Of a stretch of 64,000 bases of DNA, positions 11,664 through 23,930 are shown in pieces. Source of the stretch: Bimuria novae-zelandiae CBS 107.79 (Eukaryota; Ascomycota; Dothideomycetes; Pleosporales; Didymosphaeriaceae); contig ML976657.1 of the NCBI GenBank assembly GCA_010015655.1, positions 1,427,654 through 1,491,653 of the forward strand, given 5' to 3'. Every line of letters begins with the position of its first letter. The first letter of the stretch is position 1. The position numbers and the translations under genes were made by a program. The notes under the pieces were generated by a model that saw only the letters and a list, made by a program, of their open reading frames with translations, did no database searches and was not told where the DNA came from.

Positions 11664-13005
11664 TCAGCTAATCAGCCTACGTCTTGCCCCCAATTTTTTT
11701 TTTACCAGCACACGCATCTCGTCATTCACGCTGTTCGCCGTTAGTGCGATGATCCATAAGAATTGCAGATTGAGGAGCCGTACATGTTCCTGAACCGAAG
11801 GCTACCAGGATATAGGGCTGATGAACAAAGGTTGAAGCGTCTGCGACACTGTCAGCGGATACAAGTATAAACACAAGGTCAACCACGGTAGTACGTACAT
11901 GCAGTACAGCACATTTCGATCATCAAAGTCCTCTACAGGCGCTGACGCTGGGAAGTGCTTCAAGTACTCGGTCACATACCGCTTTCCAATTTTATGGCGC
12001 GTAGGACGCCAGGGGGCCAGCTCGTCTGTTGATTTGCCATGATTCTCAGTGAAGACACAGCTAACGACATTTAGAAGTACCACTTACATTCTTGATGAAC
12101 ATACGAAGCGCAGGCATCAAAGATGACAGGGTTGCCTGTCACCGCATCGACGGAAGTATTACCATCCCACAAATCGCCGTGGATCAGACAAGGAACCACC
12201 GTCCTTCCTTCGGTCTCGAAGGGTCGCAATAGCTGCGGCATCACGGTCTCCAAGATGATTTGGCGCAACCGAACCATCTCTTCCTCATAGCCTTGTGCCT
12301 TCTTTTCGAGTTCGGAGAAGAAACGAATACCACGCGAAAAGCTCTCCTCCCAAGTATCGCATTCGGTCGTATCCTGCGGGAGTCAATCTTGATATATTGT
12401 AACCGGGAAACCAAATCTACCCGACGGCGAGACACCGGTTTTGTGCATTTGGGCGAGCATACCAGGGAATTTCAAAACATCAGGAACATCGCCGGTCATT
12501 TTGTGGAACTCGCACAGGAAGAAGTACGTATTAGGTTCGTTCGCATACGATCCCCATATAACTGGCCTAGGGGTGAGATCCGGCATAGCGTGGTGGAGTG
12601 CTGTCATTGAATGGAATTCTCCACACATCATACCCTTTCCGGCGTTGCCTTGGGACACCTGCAATGCGCGTGAGACTACGTGGAATCAGAATCAAGCATA
12701 CCAAGACACACCAACCTTCAAGAAGTAAGAAACCTCACTCTTCTCACTATCCAGCGCGCGGATCTGCGCAGTGCGCGCCCAATACGAGGTTCCGTGAGAA
12801 GAAATACTTATAACAGATGACCCCGCAGGTAGCTCTGGGATGCGCTTAGCATTCGTGTATAGGACAAGCGCAATGGTCGCGAACGCGAACTGAGACGCAC
12901 AGACGTTGGCGACAAACACTTACTCTCAACTACATTGGGGTCGGCGTAGGTGATTACTGTTTCTGGCACGGCCACCTCCTGGTCCCAGATCGAAGAATCG
13001 GTCAT
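11664..13005 (-). CDS. Fructosamine/ketosamine-3-kinase family gene with an in-frame TGA
   Basis: Six-exon model: 12924-13005, 12716-12834, 12088-12658, 12025-11899, 11840-11784 and 11730-11664, with introns of 53-89 bases and correct phases (340 codons). The family phosphorylates sugar-modified (glycated) amines to remove them. Visible blocks are SISSHGTSYWARTA, MMCGEFHSMTALH, the kinase catalytic loop IHGDLWDGN (Asp and Asn present), the metal-binding VIFDACASY, and APWRP to EDFDDRN near the end. The last intron has a good branch site (CACTAAC). Oddity: a TGA at 12383-12385 falls in the third exon between VTIYQD and LPQDTTECDTW, where relatives are coding. Either a nonsense mutation, a base error, or a 30-nucleotide GT-AG intron (12378-12407) that would keep frame but is unusually short. 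Confidence 0.78.
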
Positions 13006-13300
13006 TTTGGGTCTTTGCTCCGTTGTGCAAGAAATTTGACACTTTGGTCACTGGTTGATGGGAGCAAGAATGTAGCCACGTGACTGACGTCAGTGGTGGT
13101 ATACGCGGAAGGTACTACTCAGGTGCACGGACTAGGGACTCAACAAAAACTCTTCCCCGCTCTCTCTCTTTCTCTCTCAGAGATTCCTCACTCCACACAC
13201 TCTTTTCTGCAGATAGCAATACAGCTTGTTGTCCTCATATGCCTGCCTGCCCACCCACAGTTATGAGCCCGGCTGTCGTCTTTAACCACTACAGCAACTA
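13006..13300. promoter_or_regulatory. Upstream region of the kinase gene with a CT-rich tract
   Basis: Last sequence of normal composition before the AT-rich block. It contains a pyrimidine-rich microsatellite-like tract (ctctctctctttctctctc) at about 13161-13180. No gene. Confidence 0.4.
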
Positions 13301-14490
13301 AGCAGCACCTAGCTATTAACTTTAACGCTATTACTACTGCATACGCTAACAAGTTGCTAAGGAGCTATTAGTAAGCTATTAATAGAGCTCCCTTACTAAG
13401 CTACCTTACTAAGCCTTAAGCATGAGTTTTATACTAAAAAGTTCTTTTTGGAGCTAATAGAGTAAGATACCTACGATTAAGCTAGATAGACTAGTTATAA
13501 AGATAATATTTATACTTAAAAAAGCTAGCAAACTAGGAAGAAGAAATTTTCTTATAAAATAATATTATAAACTAATATAAATTTTCGTTTATAATTAATC
13601 TAAATCTTAATAAGGCGATACTTCAATAGCTTAAGGAGCTGGACCCCGTAATACTAAAATACTACTATAAAGTAATAGATAGAGATACTAGCGTCGTGCT
13701 AAGGGATACAATAATTAAAAAGTTTTGGTAATACTAGTAGGTAAAAAGAGACGATAATTAAGAAAAAGGTATTAGATATCTTTACTTAAAAAAATTGTAA
13801 AATAATTAGCTACTACTATATATATTTAACTTAAAGTAATAAAATAACATATACTTAATAAAAGCAGCTTAAAAAGCACTTTTGCCTATTAATAGGTATA
13901 AAGAAGCTATAACTTTAAGTAAAATATTAGTATATATTAAACTAATCCTAAAATAATATTAATATTTAGCTAAAAGCCTAGCTATGTGCTGTACGTTTAT
14001 ATAAGACTATAAGCCTACCTAACTTTATATTGTTATAAGTATAGCGCGATTGTCACTTACTATTAACGAACTTAATAACACGTAGGTAACTACCTAGTAA
14101 GCTACTCTATTCTACGTATAGCTTAATAAATAGCCTATTGTGACGTACTATTTACCACTACGCCAACCTAGCAAAAGGTATAGGATAATACTCGATAAGA
14201 TAGAGTAGATCCTCGGTAAATAGTATATATACAAATATAGGCCAGTAATAATTAAGGGGCTAGATCTTTAGCTAGCCCCACTTAGGCCAGTATATAACTA
14301 TGCCTAAATAGTACATGACACCTATATAAAGTTTAAATAACCTTATTACTAAATTTACTATATGATAGCGCTTAATAAGACTAATAGCGTTATTTCTTAG
14401 TACTTTTACTATACTAGACATTAGTCAGAGCCCTAATAAGCTATAAGTAATAGATAAACAAGATTAAAATAAAAAGATTAAATATATATA
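13301..14490. other. AT-rich RIP-degraded repeat sequence
   Basis: The composition changes abruptly to very AT-rich with stops in every frame and no open frame of 60 codons. Traces of coding sequence remain (for example around 13620-13760), but I cannot name the element. It includes a 78-base palindrome-ended repeat at 14147-14224 that recurs at 40226-40303. Confidence 0.7.
14147..14224. repeat. 78-base short inverted-repeat element, copy 1
   Basis: Begins ACTATTTACC and ends GGTAAATAGT, which are exact inverse complements. The same length and nearly the same sequence occur at 40226-40303, and similarity continues about 90 bases beyond the right end. Probably a tiny MITE or the terminal part of a larger repeat. 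Confidence 0.6.
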
Positions 14491-15578
14491 ACGTACATGC
14501 ATAGCAAGCTAATTAGTTAAGCGAGCTAATTACTCTGCCAAGACCTTATTAAAATATACTATTAATAATAGTACAACGCGATATCGTAATAACGTAAAAA
14601 ACTACTAAAATTAAAAAAAGCTTAATTATAGCTTGCGCTTTGCGCTATTAAATAAAACGTAATACTATTATAATAATACGCTATAACTATCTATAACGTA
14701 TCTTAAAGTACATTAGGTACACGACGCGCTAGAACTACTTTTTAACAAGACTACGCACCTACCTTAATAAGGCTTACTATAAGAGAGGAATAGGCAATTA
14801 TATAGTATATACTTAACCTAGATATATAAGAATTTCTGCCCTAGCTTACTACTATAAAAAAATATAGCTAATTCTTTACTAGCTGTACGCTACTTTAAGC
14901 TAGTTAATTAAAAGTAGTTTTACTACTTTATTAAGCGCTAGCTTGAGCTCTAAGTTAAGTTTAATTAAAAGTATAACTATAGGAGAGCCCTTTGTAAGGA
15001 TCTTAAGGTTATATAGGGTTAGTTCTAGCTTATAGAGAATACTAAAGCTAAGCCTAGTATCTTAGATAAAAACACTTATAACTTTAATAAGACTAACTTT
15101 ATAATTGGCATAATATTAATAGGAGTAGTTATTATAGGCTTTAAGTATTAAGATAAGCTAAAAAGCGTATAGTAGGGTAATTAAAATTAAATAATAGCTA
15201 TTTATAGTATTAACGCGATAGGGTAGGCGATCCTACCCTCTCTTATTTTTTAAGGTAAGCACTACCTCTCTGCCTAGTACTAGGAAAAGGATCTACCTCG
15301 CGACTAGGTTTTTAAAGTCTCTAAGAATAGCTAGATAATAAATAAGCTTAGTTTATAGTAGCTAAAGCACTTTAACGCGTATATAAACAAGTATACTATT
15401 AGTAGCTATTAGCTACTTATTATTAATAGCTATAAGAGCCATAACTTGCTCGAATTCTAGTAATACTATAAGGATAGTAAGATTATTACTCTTTATATGC
15501 TTTTATATTTGTCGCACCTTTTATAGCTACTAGATATAGGATGTTTCTCGCTATTAAAGAAGGCCTATAGGCGCTAAG

Positions 15579-16111
15579 TGTTACGATTACGAACCCCACA
15601 GGAATAAGGAGACCAGACAATTACGCTAAGGAAGTAATTATTAGTAAAATAACTAGGTTACAGGAATATATAAAGACGCGGGGTAGCTTAGATTAGTAGT
15701 TATGTAACGTAGTCCCATCTAAATAAGAAGTCTAAGGGACTACGAAAGTCTAAGGGACTATAAAAGTCTAAGGGACTACGAAAGCCTAAGGGACTATAAA
15801 GGCGTAGTAAGACTATAATAGTAATTTAGATAATAGCAAGAAATAGGATAGATAGTATATAGCCTAATAATTTCTCTATACTTCTCCTACTCCTTGTAGT
15901 TAACTTAACATACTACGAGTATATCTCTTATAATAGATTAGTAAATCTCCTAGTGAGTTATTTTATAGTTTATTATAAAATTAAATTATTTTTAAAATCC
16001 ACCTTGTAGCTATCTTTAGCTTTTAACTACTAAATATCCGTAAGGCACTTCTCCCTTAACCTATTCTCCCTTAATCTAGGCTAGGCTTAGGTACGTAGAA
16101 CCCTTTTAACA
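15579..16111 (+). repeat. 5' LTR of the Gypsy element (533 bases)
   Basis: Direct repeat of 22223-22773. It contains four tandem 18-base units of the form agtctaagggactacgaa at about 15730-15803. Confidence 0.93.
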
Positions 16112-19100
16112 CTTTAACTACCTAAAGGTTTAAAATAATAAAAATAGCTACAGTAGCTACTATAGCAAGGGTCTTAATAAAAAGCGCGGCTTTTAGACTA
16201 ACTATAAATACTATAATAGTATTAGCTAACTAAGCTAATAACTTATATTCTAGCTACTATAACTATAGGAAGGATATCCTTTAAGGTCCCTAAGATCTAT
16301 AAAGATAAAAGAAAAGGACTTAAGACCTTCCTTATAAATATAGAACTATACTAATAATATAATAAGGATGTCTTTAGAACTAAATAGGCTAAAATACTAG
16401 CGGCAGGCATATATATAAAGGGAAAAGTAGCTAAATAGCTATAGCCCCTTATAAAGAATTATCTAGGAAACAAAGATAATCTCTTAAAATATAGTAATAA
16501 AACTAAAAAGGTGTTTAAGGACTAGGCATCCTTTAAGGAATAAATCTAAATTATATTTAAAAAGGTTAACGAGGAATAACAAGCCTAACGTAAGATATAA
16601 AGGCTTAAATAAATAAGATTAGCTAGTATGTATATAGCTAAGTTTAAACGCCTCTAAGCTAATATTAATTAAGATAACGCCTTACTTTAGGTAGCCTACT
16701 ATAATAGACTAAAGGAAAGTGTTAAGGACGAGCTTACCTACTATAACTAGGTAGATAACCTAGAAGAACTCGTAAAACTAGCTATAAGAATTAATAACTA
16801 ACTATATAAATAATAATTAGAAAAGCAAGAAGGCAATTATATTTAACCTAATATTAAAAAAAGCTAGAAACCATAAAAAAGACTATAATAAAGATATTAT
16901 AATAGCTAATAAAGCTAAAGAATAGAAACTAAGGAAGTAGCGAAAGGACTATAAAAATAAACCTTTAAAGAAAAAGCATGCTGAAGATACGGAGGGCAAG
17001 ATTACTTCTAAAGGGATTATTTAAAGAATAATAATAATAAATAAAGTAAAAAAGCGCAAATTCTTTAAATAGTAATAATTATACTATAGGCACTAACACC
17101 TATACTACTAAAAATAAATAAAGATAACGTCTCTAATATAGAACTTAAAGTTCTATAGACACTAAGAGAAACAAAATAGAAGATAGTATAAGAGTGTAAG
17201 GTCTTTCTCTAAATAGTAAAAGGAAACTACTAGGTGTGCAATAGTTAGATACATATACCTAAAGACTATACGCAAAAAATCGTGCTAGAGGGGCTAAGAG
17301 CTACTTTAACCTACGAAATTATTACTAAATACTCAGGAAATATGCTAATACTAGGATAGTAGATTAGAATTTAGAAATAATATAAGCAGGTAGCCTAGTT
17401 TCTATATAATAAAAAGAATTATTAACTATATAAAGTAAAGAGGGAACTAGTAGCGATATTACTAAAAAACCCTAACTATAAGCATATTAATAATTATAAA
17501 CTAATAATAACTTGCTATAAACATTTCCCTAATATATAGTTATAATACTATAAAAATTTAGGATAGTAGAAGTGCTTTAACGATAAGTGCTAAATACATA
17601 AAGTATATAAAGAAGCTACTAGTTAGTACCCTAAAGGCATAAACGCGGGATTGCCGGTAACTATAGGAAACTAATAGATAGAGGGCACGAGTCCTAAGCA
17701 CCTATAGTAGGTTAAATAGCTAAACTATAATAAGGATTACCTAGCACACCTATATTAAAAAGAATAAATAGTAGTATTAGAAACAACACTATTATATAGA
17801 GACACAAAATCCTAGGAATGTCTGGTTACAGGATACAAAAGACACGGAGAACCCTAAAAGGAAGAAGAGGTCTAGCGAATTAAGGATACTAAGAGCACCT
17901 ATAAATCGCTTTACTAAAAGTAATAGAAAAAGACTAAAACTAACCTAGAAATAAAGGAAGCTATATAAACCTAGGTTAAGAAGGTAAAGGCTTTCTAAGA
18001 CGCTGCTAAATAAGCTAATAATAAGTTAGAAAACTAGAGCACCACTAGGTAAAGGACCTTATTAGTAAAGGCAGGACTATAAAGGCAAAAAGGACAGAAA
18101 TAGGTATAAGTAACCTATAACTAACTAAAAAAGTTACTATTAGTAGTTACTAAGTAATAGTGCTAATAGACTCTAGAGTGACTAGATATCTAATTTCCTT
18201 AAAGATAGTAAAAAAAAATAACCTGCCATACTAGAACAAAGAAACACTAGTATAAGTAAAAATAGTAAATAGGACAATATCCTAAGGATATAGTAAAGGC
18301 TTATTACGCCTTAAAATAATGCTATTACTTATTAGCCTAAATAGATTTTAGAGCTAATATAGCTTTACGATAATAGCTCTTAAAAATATAAAAGTAATTA
18401 TTAGCTATAATTAGCTTCTAAAGCATAACCCTATTATTAACTAGTAAAAGAAGATACTACTTAGCTAAAAACTTATACTAAAAGTTACTAAAGTATATAA
18501 ATTATAAAAAATATAATTATTAACCCTGGATGCCCTGCTAGGGCAGGTTAAAGAACGAGCTAAATAACTTTTAATTACTAAAATTGTAAAAGTTATAGAA
18601 GAAAATCTAGGCTAAGTAAGGCTAATATAGGTATAATACTTAGGCCTAAGAGAGGAGGTAAAAGCCACTAAAATTCCGCTAGAATATTAAGAATATATAA
18701 AACTCTTTAAAGAAATTAAAGGAGAAGAACTACTAAAATACTAAAAATAAAATTATAAAATACCTTTAGTAAAGGGCACGAAACTACGCCTAGAATAACT
18801 ATAACTAATATCTATAGACTAGGAAAAAGAAGTATAGGACTACTTAAGGAAGAACCTAGCAAAATAGTATATCTAAAAAAGTTAAAGCCTAGCGACTTTT
18901 CCTATACTTTACGTACCTAAGAAGAACGGCAAGCTGCGACTCTATATAAATTATAAATAGCTAAATAAAGCTATAATTAAAAATTAGTACCTACTACCTT
19001 TAATTACGGAGCTAATAGATAGACTCTAGGGAGCTAAATAGTTTATAAAATTTAATATACGTAATAGATATTACTATATATAAATAGCTAAGGGACATAA

Positions 19101-21702
19101 GTAAAAAACTACGTTTAAGACCTAATATAGCCTATATAAGTACTAAGTAATGCCCTTTAGACTAACTAATGCGCCTATAAGGTTTTAGACGCTAATTAAT
19201 AAGGTACTATATAAATACTTAAATATATTCTATACTACCTACCTTAATAACGTACTTATCTATTCTACTAGAACACTTAAGGAGCACAAGGTACATATAA
19301 AAAAAGTACTTATAAAAATAAAAAACTATTAATTACCTCTTTATCTAAAGAAAATATGAATTCCACGCCACGGAAATAGAGTACCTAGAATTTATTATTT
19401 TAAGGAAAGGTGTAGCTATAGACCCTAAAAAGATTATTACTATATAAGAATAGCTAAGATCTAAGTTAATAAAAGACGTTTAGTCCTTCTTAGGGTTTAC
19501 TAACTTTTACTAGAAATTTATTAAGAACTACACTAAGACTACGGCACTAATAACGGAACTTATAAAAAAAAATAAGTAAATAGGCTTTACGAAAGAAGCT
19601 AGAGAATCTTTTAAAAAGTTAAAAACGCTCTTCTTATAAGCACCACTATTATAGATATATAATCTAAGAAAACCTATAAGGATAGAAATAGGCGCATTAG
19701 ATTACGCACTAAAAGTAATACTTTTATAATAATATAAAAATAAGTAATAAAGACTATTATTCTTTTATTTAGGAAAGTTCTTAGGAGCAGAACTTAATTA
19801 TAACGTTTATAATAAGGAACTATTCGGGATAGTAAACGCCTTTAAATAATAAGAAGCTTAACTTACTAGAGTATACTTTAAAATAGAGGTGTAAATAGAC
19901 TACTAAAACCTTACTAGCTTTATAACGACTAAAATGCTTAATTCAGGATATGTATAATAAGCCAAATTCTTAGCAAATTTTAACTTTGTAGTACATTATT
20001 AACTAGAAACGCTTAACAGCGTAGCAGACGCCTTAAGTAGAAGATTAGACCTTACTAAAGATAAACTAAAACTATTAAGTATAATTAATTAATAATTAAG
20101 GTCCGCGCTGCTAGTCTGCATTATACTAAACTAAAGGTATATAACTTTTAGGACTATGGTTAACTTACTACGAAATAACAAGAGGAATACGACCTGTTCT
20201 AGAATAGAATTAATAAAACACGACAAGATTACAGAAATAGACTTATTATAGGACTAGGGTACGAAGAAACCCTAATCTAAAGACTATACAAGCTTAAAAA
20301 ATAAAGACACCTAAGTATTAAAGAAATAACGCGTTAAATTATAAATAAATATGCTATTCCTAAACTTAAGCAAGGGATAGCTAAGGTTATAAGTAACTAT
20401 TTAGCATGCTATAAAAATAAGCTAAAAAAATATAAACTTTATAAACTATTATAACTATTGCAAGCAGCTGAATAACTATAGTAAAATATAATAATAGACT
20501 TTATAGTAAAACTCCTAAGATTGCTATAGCTAGGAATAAAATAAATATGTAACACTATTATAGTAATAGTGGATCGCTTAACCAAGATAGTTAAGTTTAG
20601 GCCAATAAAAGAATCTGTGACGGCAGAGGAACTAGCCTACGAAGTAAATAATATAGTATTTATAGAATATAGACTACTAAAAGAATTTATTACTAATAGA
20701 GATAAACTCTTTACGTTAAAATACTAAGATATATTTATAGTAGCCCTAGGTGTTAATAGGAAGCTCTTAATAAGTTTTTATCCTTAGACTAATAAATAAA
20801 TAGAACGCACGAATTAAACCCTAGAATAGTACTTATAATTCTACGTTAATAAATAGTAGGATAATTAGGTAGAATTACTACTAATAGCCTAGCTAGCGTA
20901 TAATAGTATAAGGTTAGGAATAACGCAGTATTCCCTACACTACGTAAATTATAGATATAAGCTAGTTGCCTATTAAGATCCGCGAGATATAGAAAGCATT
21001 TCTATAAAAGCCTAAAATAAGGCTTAAAAAATAAGGGAACTTTACAAAGTCCTAAAAAAAAATTATTTAGAAAGCTCTTACAGTATCTAGAAAAGTAAAT
21101 AAATAAAAGATTAAAAAACTAACTTTTAAAAAGAGAGATAAAGTTTTCTTATTATAAAAATTTTAAGGATAAACTGACCTAGTAGAAAACTAAATTACTT
21201 CTAAGTAAGCTCTTTTAAAGTATAAAAAACCAAGGGACCTATTATAACTAAACTACTTTTACTAATAGGTATAAAAATATATCTAATATTTTATAAATTA
21301 CTATTAACACTAGCACTACTAAATGCTTTACTTAAGACCTAATTAGATATAGAAGATAATAAGTACAAGATTAAAAAAATTAAAAACCTAAAAATAGTCT
21401 AAAGTTAGTAAAAATACTTAGTAAAATAAAAAGAATAGCCTAAATAATATAATACCTAGAAAGTAAAAGAAAACCTTATAAACTATAAAAAGGTATAGAG
21501 GGACTTTTATCTTAGGATAAAGAAAGACTAGTTCCGCTAAAGCTAAATAGTAAATTTAAAAAGGAAGAAAGATTAAAGAATAAAAAAAATTAAAATTAAG
21601 TAAAAAAGGCTTAGCTTATAACTAGCGTAAGTTACCCTCTAGAGGTATAAGTTATAATAGTTTATAATTATTAATAGTAACTATACCCTTTAGATCCTCT
21701 CT

Positions 21703-22071
21703 CTACTTTTTTAAAGCTTTTATTATATTAGTAACACGCAGATTACGCTAAGTATAGTTACACTTTTTTTCCTCTACTTTAGCTAGCTTACGCTTAAGGC
21801 GAGTAGCTAACTCTTTCGCTCGAAGGAGCTCTAGCCGCTTTTTACGCTTCTCTCTCTAAACACGCTCCTAATCTTTCTCAGGAACCCACAGGCTACACAG
21901 AGTGTAAACAGAAATATAACTAGCATACTCTTTAGAAGTAGTGTCTATAAAGTAGCGTAATTTTATTTTCTAGCAGCGCTTGTAACTAGATATTATCTTT
22001 AGACCCTAAGATTCCACCTTCTCCGTGCGGGCACGACAAGTGGTAATAGACAAGCGAGGAGCTTTTGGCAT
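21703..22071 (-). pseudogene. Antisense ORF between chromodomain and 3' LTR of the Gypsy element
   Basis: On the strand opposite the retrotransposon genes, an ATG at 22069-22071 starts a 122-codon frame ending at 21703 that is interrupted only by TAG codons. Each TAG is explained by CAG-to-TAG, the expected RIP change. The reading begins MPKAPRLSITTCRARTEKVE and ends in a charged helical, coiled-coil-like region (ELLRAKELATRLKRKLAKVE). Its base composition is less AT-rich than the surrounding element. The function is unknown; it could be an accessory gene of the retrotransposon or captured host sequence. Not a standard Gypsy gene. Confidence 0.5.
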
Positions 22072-22222
22072 AGTTAGTAAGGCGAGGAAAATTAAGAGGA
22101 GGCTATAACCTGTCTTAAGACGCAGGAACGCGTACCTTTATATAAATTAATAATTATATAGTAATATTATAATAAGATAAAAAAATAAAGTATTAAAATA
22201 ATAACCTTAAGAAGGGGGATAG

Positions 22223-22773
22223 TTTTATAATTATAAACCTTATAAAAATAAAAAGACTAGATAATTACGATAAAAAAGTAATTATTAGTAAAATAACTAG
22301 GTTATAAGAATACACAAAGACGTAAAGTAGCTTAGATTAGTAGTTATATAACGTAGTCCTGCCTAAATAAGAAGTCTAAGGGACTACAAAAGTCTAAGGG
22401 ACTACGAAAGTCTAAGGGACTACAAAAGTCTAAGGGACTACAAAAGTTTAAGGGACTATAAAGGCGTAGTAGAACTATAATAGTAATTTAGATAATAGTA
22501 AGGAATGGAATAAATAGTATATAGCCTAATACTTTTTCTATACTTCTCTTACTCTTTGCAGTTAATTTAACATACTACGAGTATATTTCTTATAATAGAT
22601 TAATAAATCTCCTAGTTAGCTATTCTATGGTTTATTATAGAATTAAATTATTCTTAAAATCTACTTTATAGCTATTTCTAGCTTTTAACTACTAAATATC
22701 TATAAGGTACTTCTCCCTTAACCTATCCTCACCTAACCAGGACTAGGCTTAGGTACGTAGAGCCCTTGTAACA
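22223..22773 (+). repeat. 3' LTR of the Gypsy element (551 bases)
   Basis: Matches the 5' LTR except for many C/T and G/A transitions and one extra 18-base unit (five instead of four at about 22372-22462). The 18-base difference accounts exactly for the length difference (551 minus 533). Confidence 0.93.
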
Positions 22774-23930
22774 CTAAGCTAAGGATCTAATATATAACTA
22801 TATTACGTATATTACTAAAATTAAGTTCTTACTTTACTTTATTACTACTTTTAAAGCTATAATTATTTAAAGTAATATTTAAAAAGGTTTTTAAGGCTCT
22901 AGTCTTATTCCTTTTAACCTACAAGTAATAATATTAAAGCTTAATGTCTGCCTGCGGACGCCTTTACCTTATACTATATATAATTGTACGTGGCAGTTAT
23001 AAATACTATGTAATACCTTAAAATTAGGGTTATAAATAACGCTAGTAAAGGAGAAAATTTAGAGGTACCTAAATAGTTCCTTAATAAGTATAGTTAAGGT
23101 AGTTAAAAAGCTTATAAAAGGCACTAAGCTAATAGCGTATTTTTTAGTATTAATAATAAAGCGTAACGCTAAGCTTTAAGCTGCTCATAAGGCCACTATA
23201 TAACGTAAATTATATAAAAGAAAGTAACTATAGCAGGAATGAGTCCTTATAATTACTAATAGTTAGTAACTAACTACCCTAAAGGACTTTACAGCGCATA
23301 GTAATAAAGAAAAGGTAAAGAAAAAGGTGCGCACTAATAAAAGTAAATTAACTTAATAGTGCTATAAATATAATAGCGAGACTATGTATAACTCGCACAC
23401 GTGTAAAAAAGAAGTAAAAGTAGATTCTAAGTAGATTAGCCTACTATAATTTCTTACAACTATTTGTACACATTCTGTACTATTGTGTAGAGTGTGGATT
23501 TTAATGGGGTCTTGGCAGAGTAATTAGCTCGCTTAACTAATTAGCTGGCTATGCATGTACGTTATTGTCTTAATTATTAATTTATAAACTATTAGTACCC
23601 TAAAAGGAAAGATAAGTCTTAAAAGTAAATACTTAAGCCTAAAATATAAGAGTAATTTAATAAAGCTATAGTAAGCTAATTATTAGATATAGGAGCTATA
23701 AATGTATTACTTAAAGTAAATATAAATATAATAAAAGCAAGACAAGTAGTGTCTAAACCCTTAATAGTACTATAATAGTTTAATAATTATACAGCTACGC
23801 TGAATACGCTAAATAATTATATAGTATAGCTTATAATAAGCTTAGACTACGCAAACGACTAGATAGTTAAGCTAAGCTTAATTAATTAATAAATTTTAGA
23901 CTCAAAATTAAATATAAATAACGTACCTCA

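Larger units (their letters stand above)
15579..22773 (+). mobile_element. Ty3/Gypsy chromodomain LTR retrotransposon (chromovirus), RIP-inactivated
   Basis: Complete 7.2-kb element with LTRs at both ends (TGTTAC start, GTAACA end), a CTAAG target duplication at 15574-15578 and 22774-22778, and a polypurine tract (gaagggggatag) directly before the 3' LTR. Read on the plus strand with stops ignored, the order is: gag from about 16260; a protease trace LIDSRVTRYLIS near 18160 (family DSG, now DSR); reverse transcriptase 18900-19330 with VPKKNGKLRL and the active site YLDD changed to YLNN; RNase H; integrase 20200-21000; and a chromodomain about 21330-21480 (KYLVK, then NT.K). It is inserted inside a pogo transposon. 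Every open frame is interrupted, so it cannot make its own proteins. Confidence 0.92.
14491..23562 (+). mobile_element. Pogo/Fot1-type DNA transposon (dead), split by a nested retrotransposon
   Basis: The ends are near-perfect 55-base terminal inverted repeats (14491-14545 and 23508-23562, starting ACGTACATGCATAGC), flanked by TA dinucleotides as expected for Tc1/mariner insertion. Removing the nested Gypsy element and its 5-base duplication leaves about 1.87 kb, the usual Fot1 size. The transposase is unreadable because of stops but its DDE region shows: YNFNKTNF at about 15070 (family YNFDETGF, both acidic residues lost), then GKHYLSAWY-like, LIINSYKSHNLLEF and LLDIGCFSLLKKAY blocks up to 15570. 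Changes are G-to-A and C-to-T, as RIP predicts. The 3' part resumes at 22779. A second and third related copy lie at 23931 and 36494. Confidence 0.88.

Noticed and set aside
21703..22071. env-like gene of the retrotransposon
   Set aside because: It is on the antisense strand and lacks signal peptide or membrane segments.
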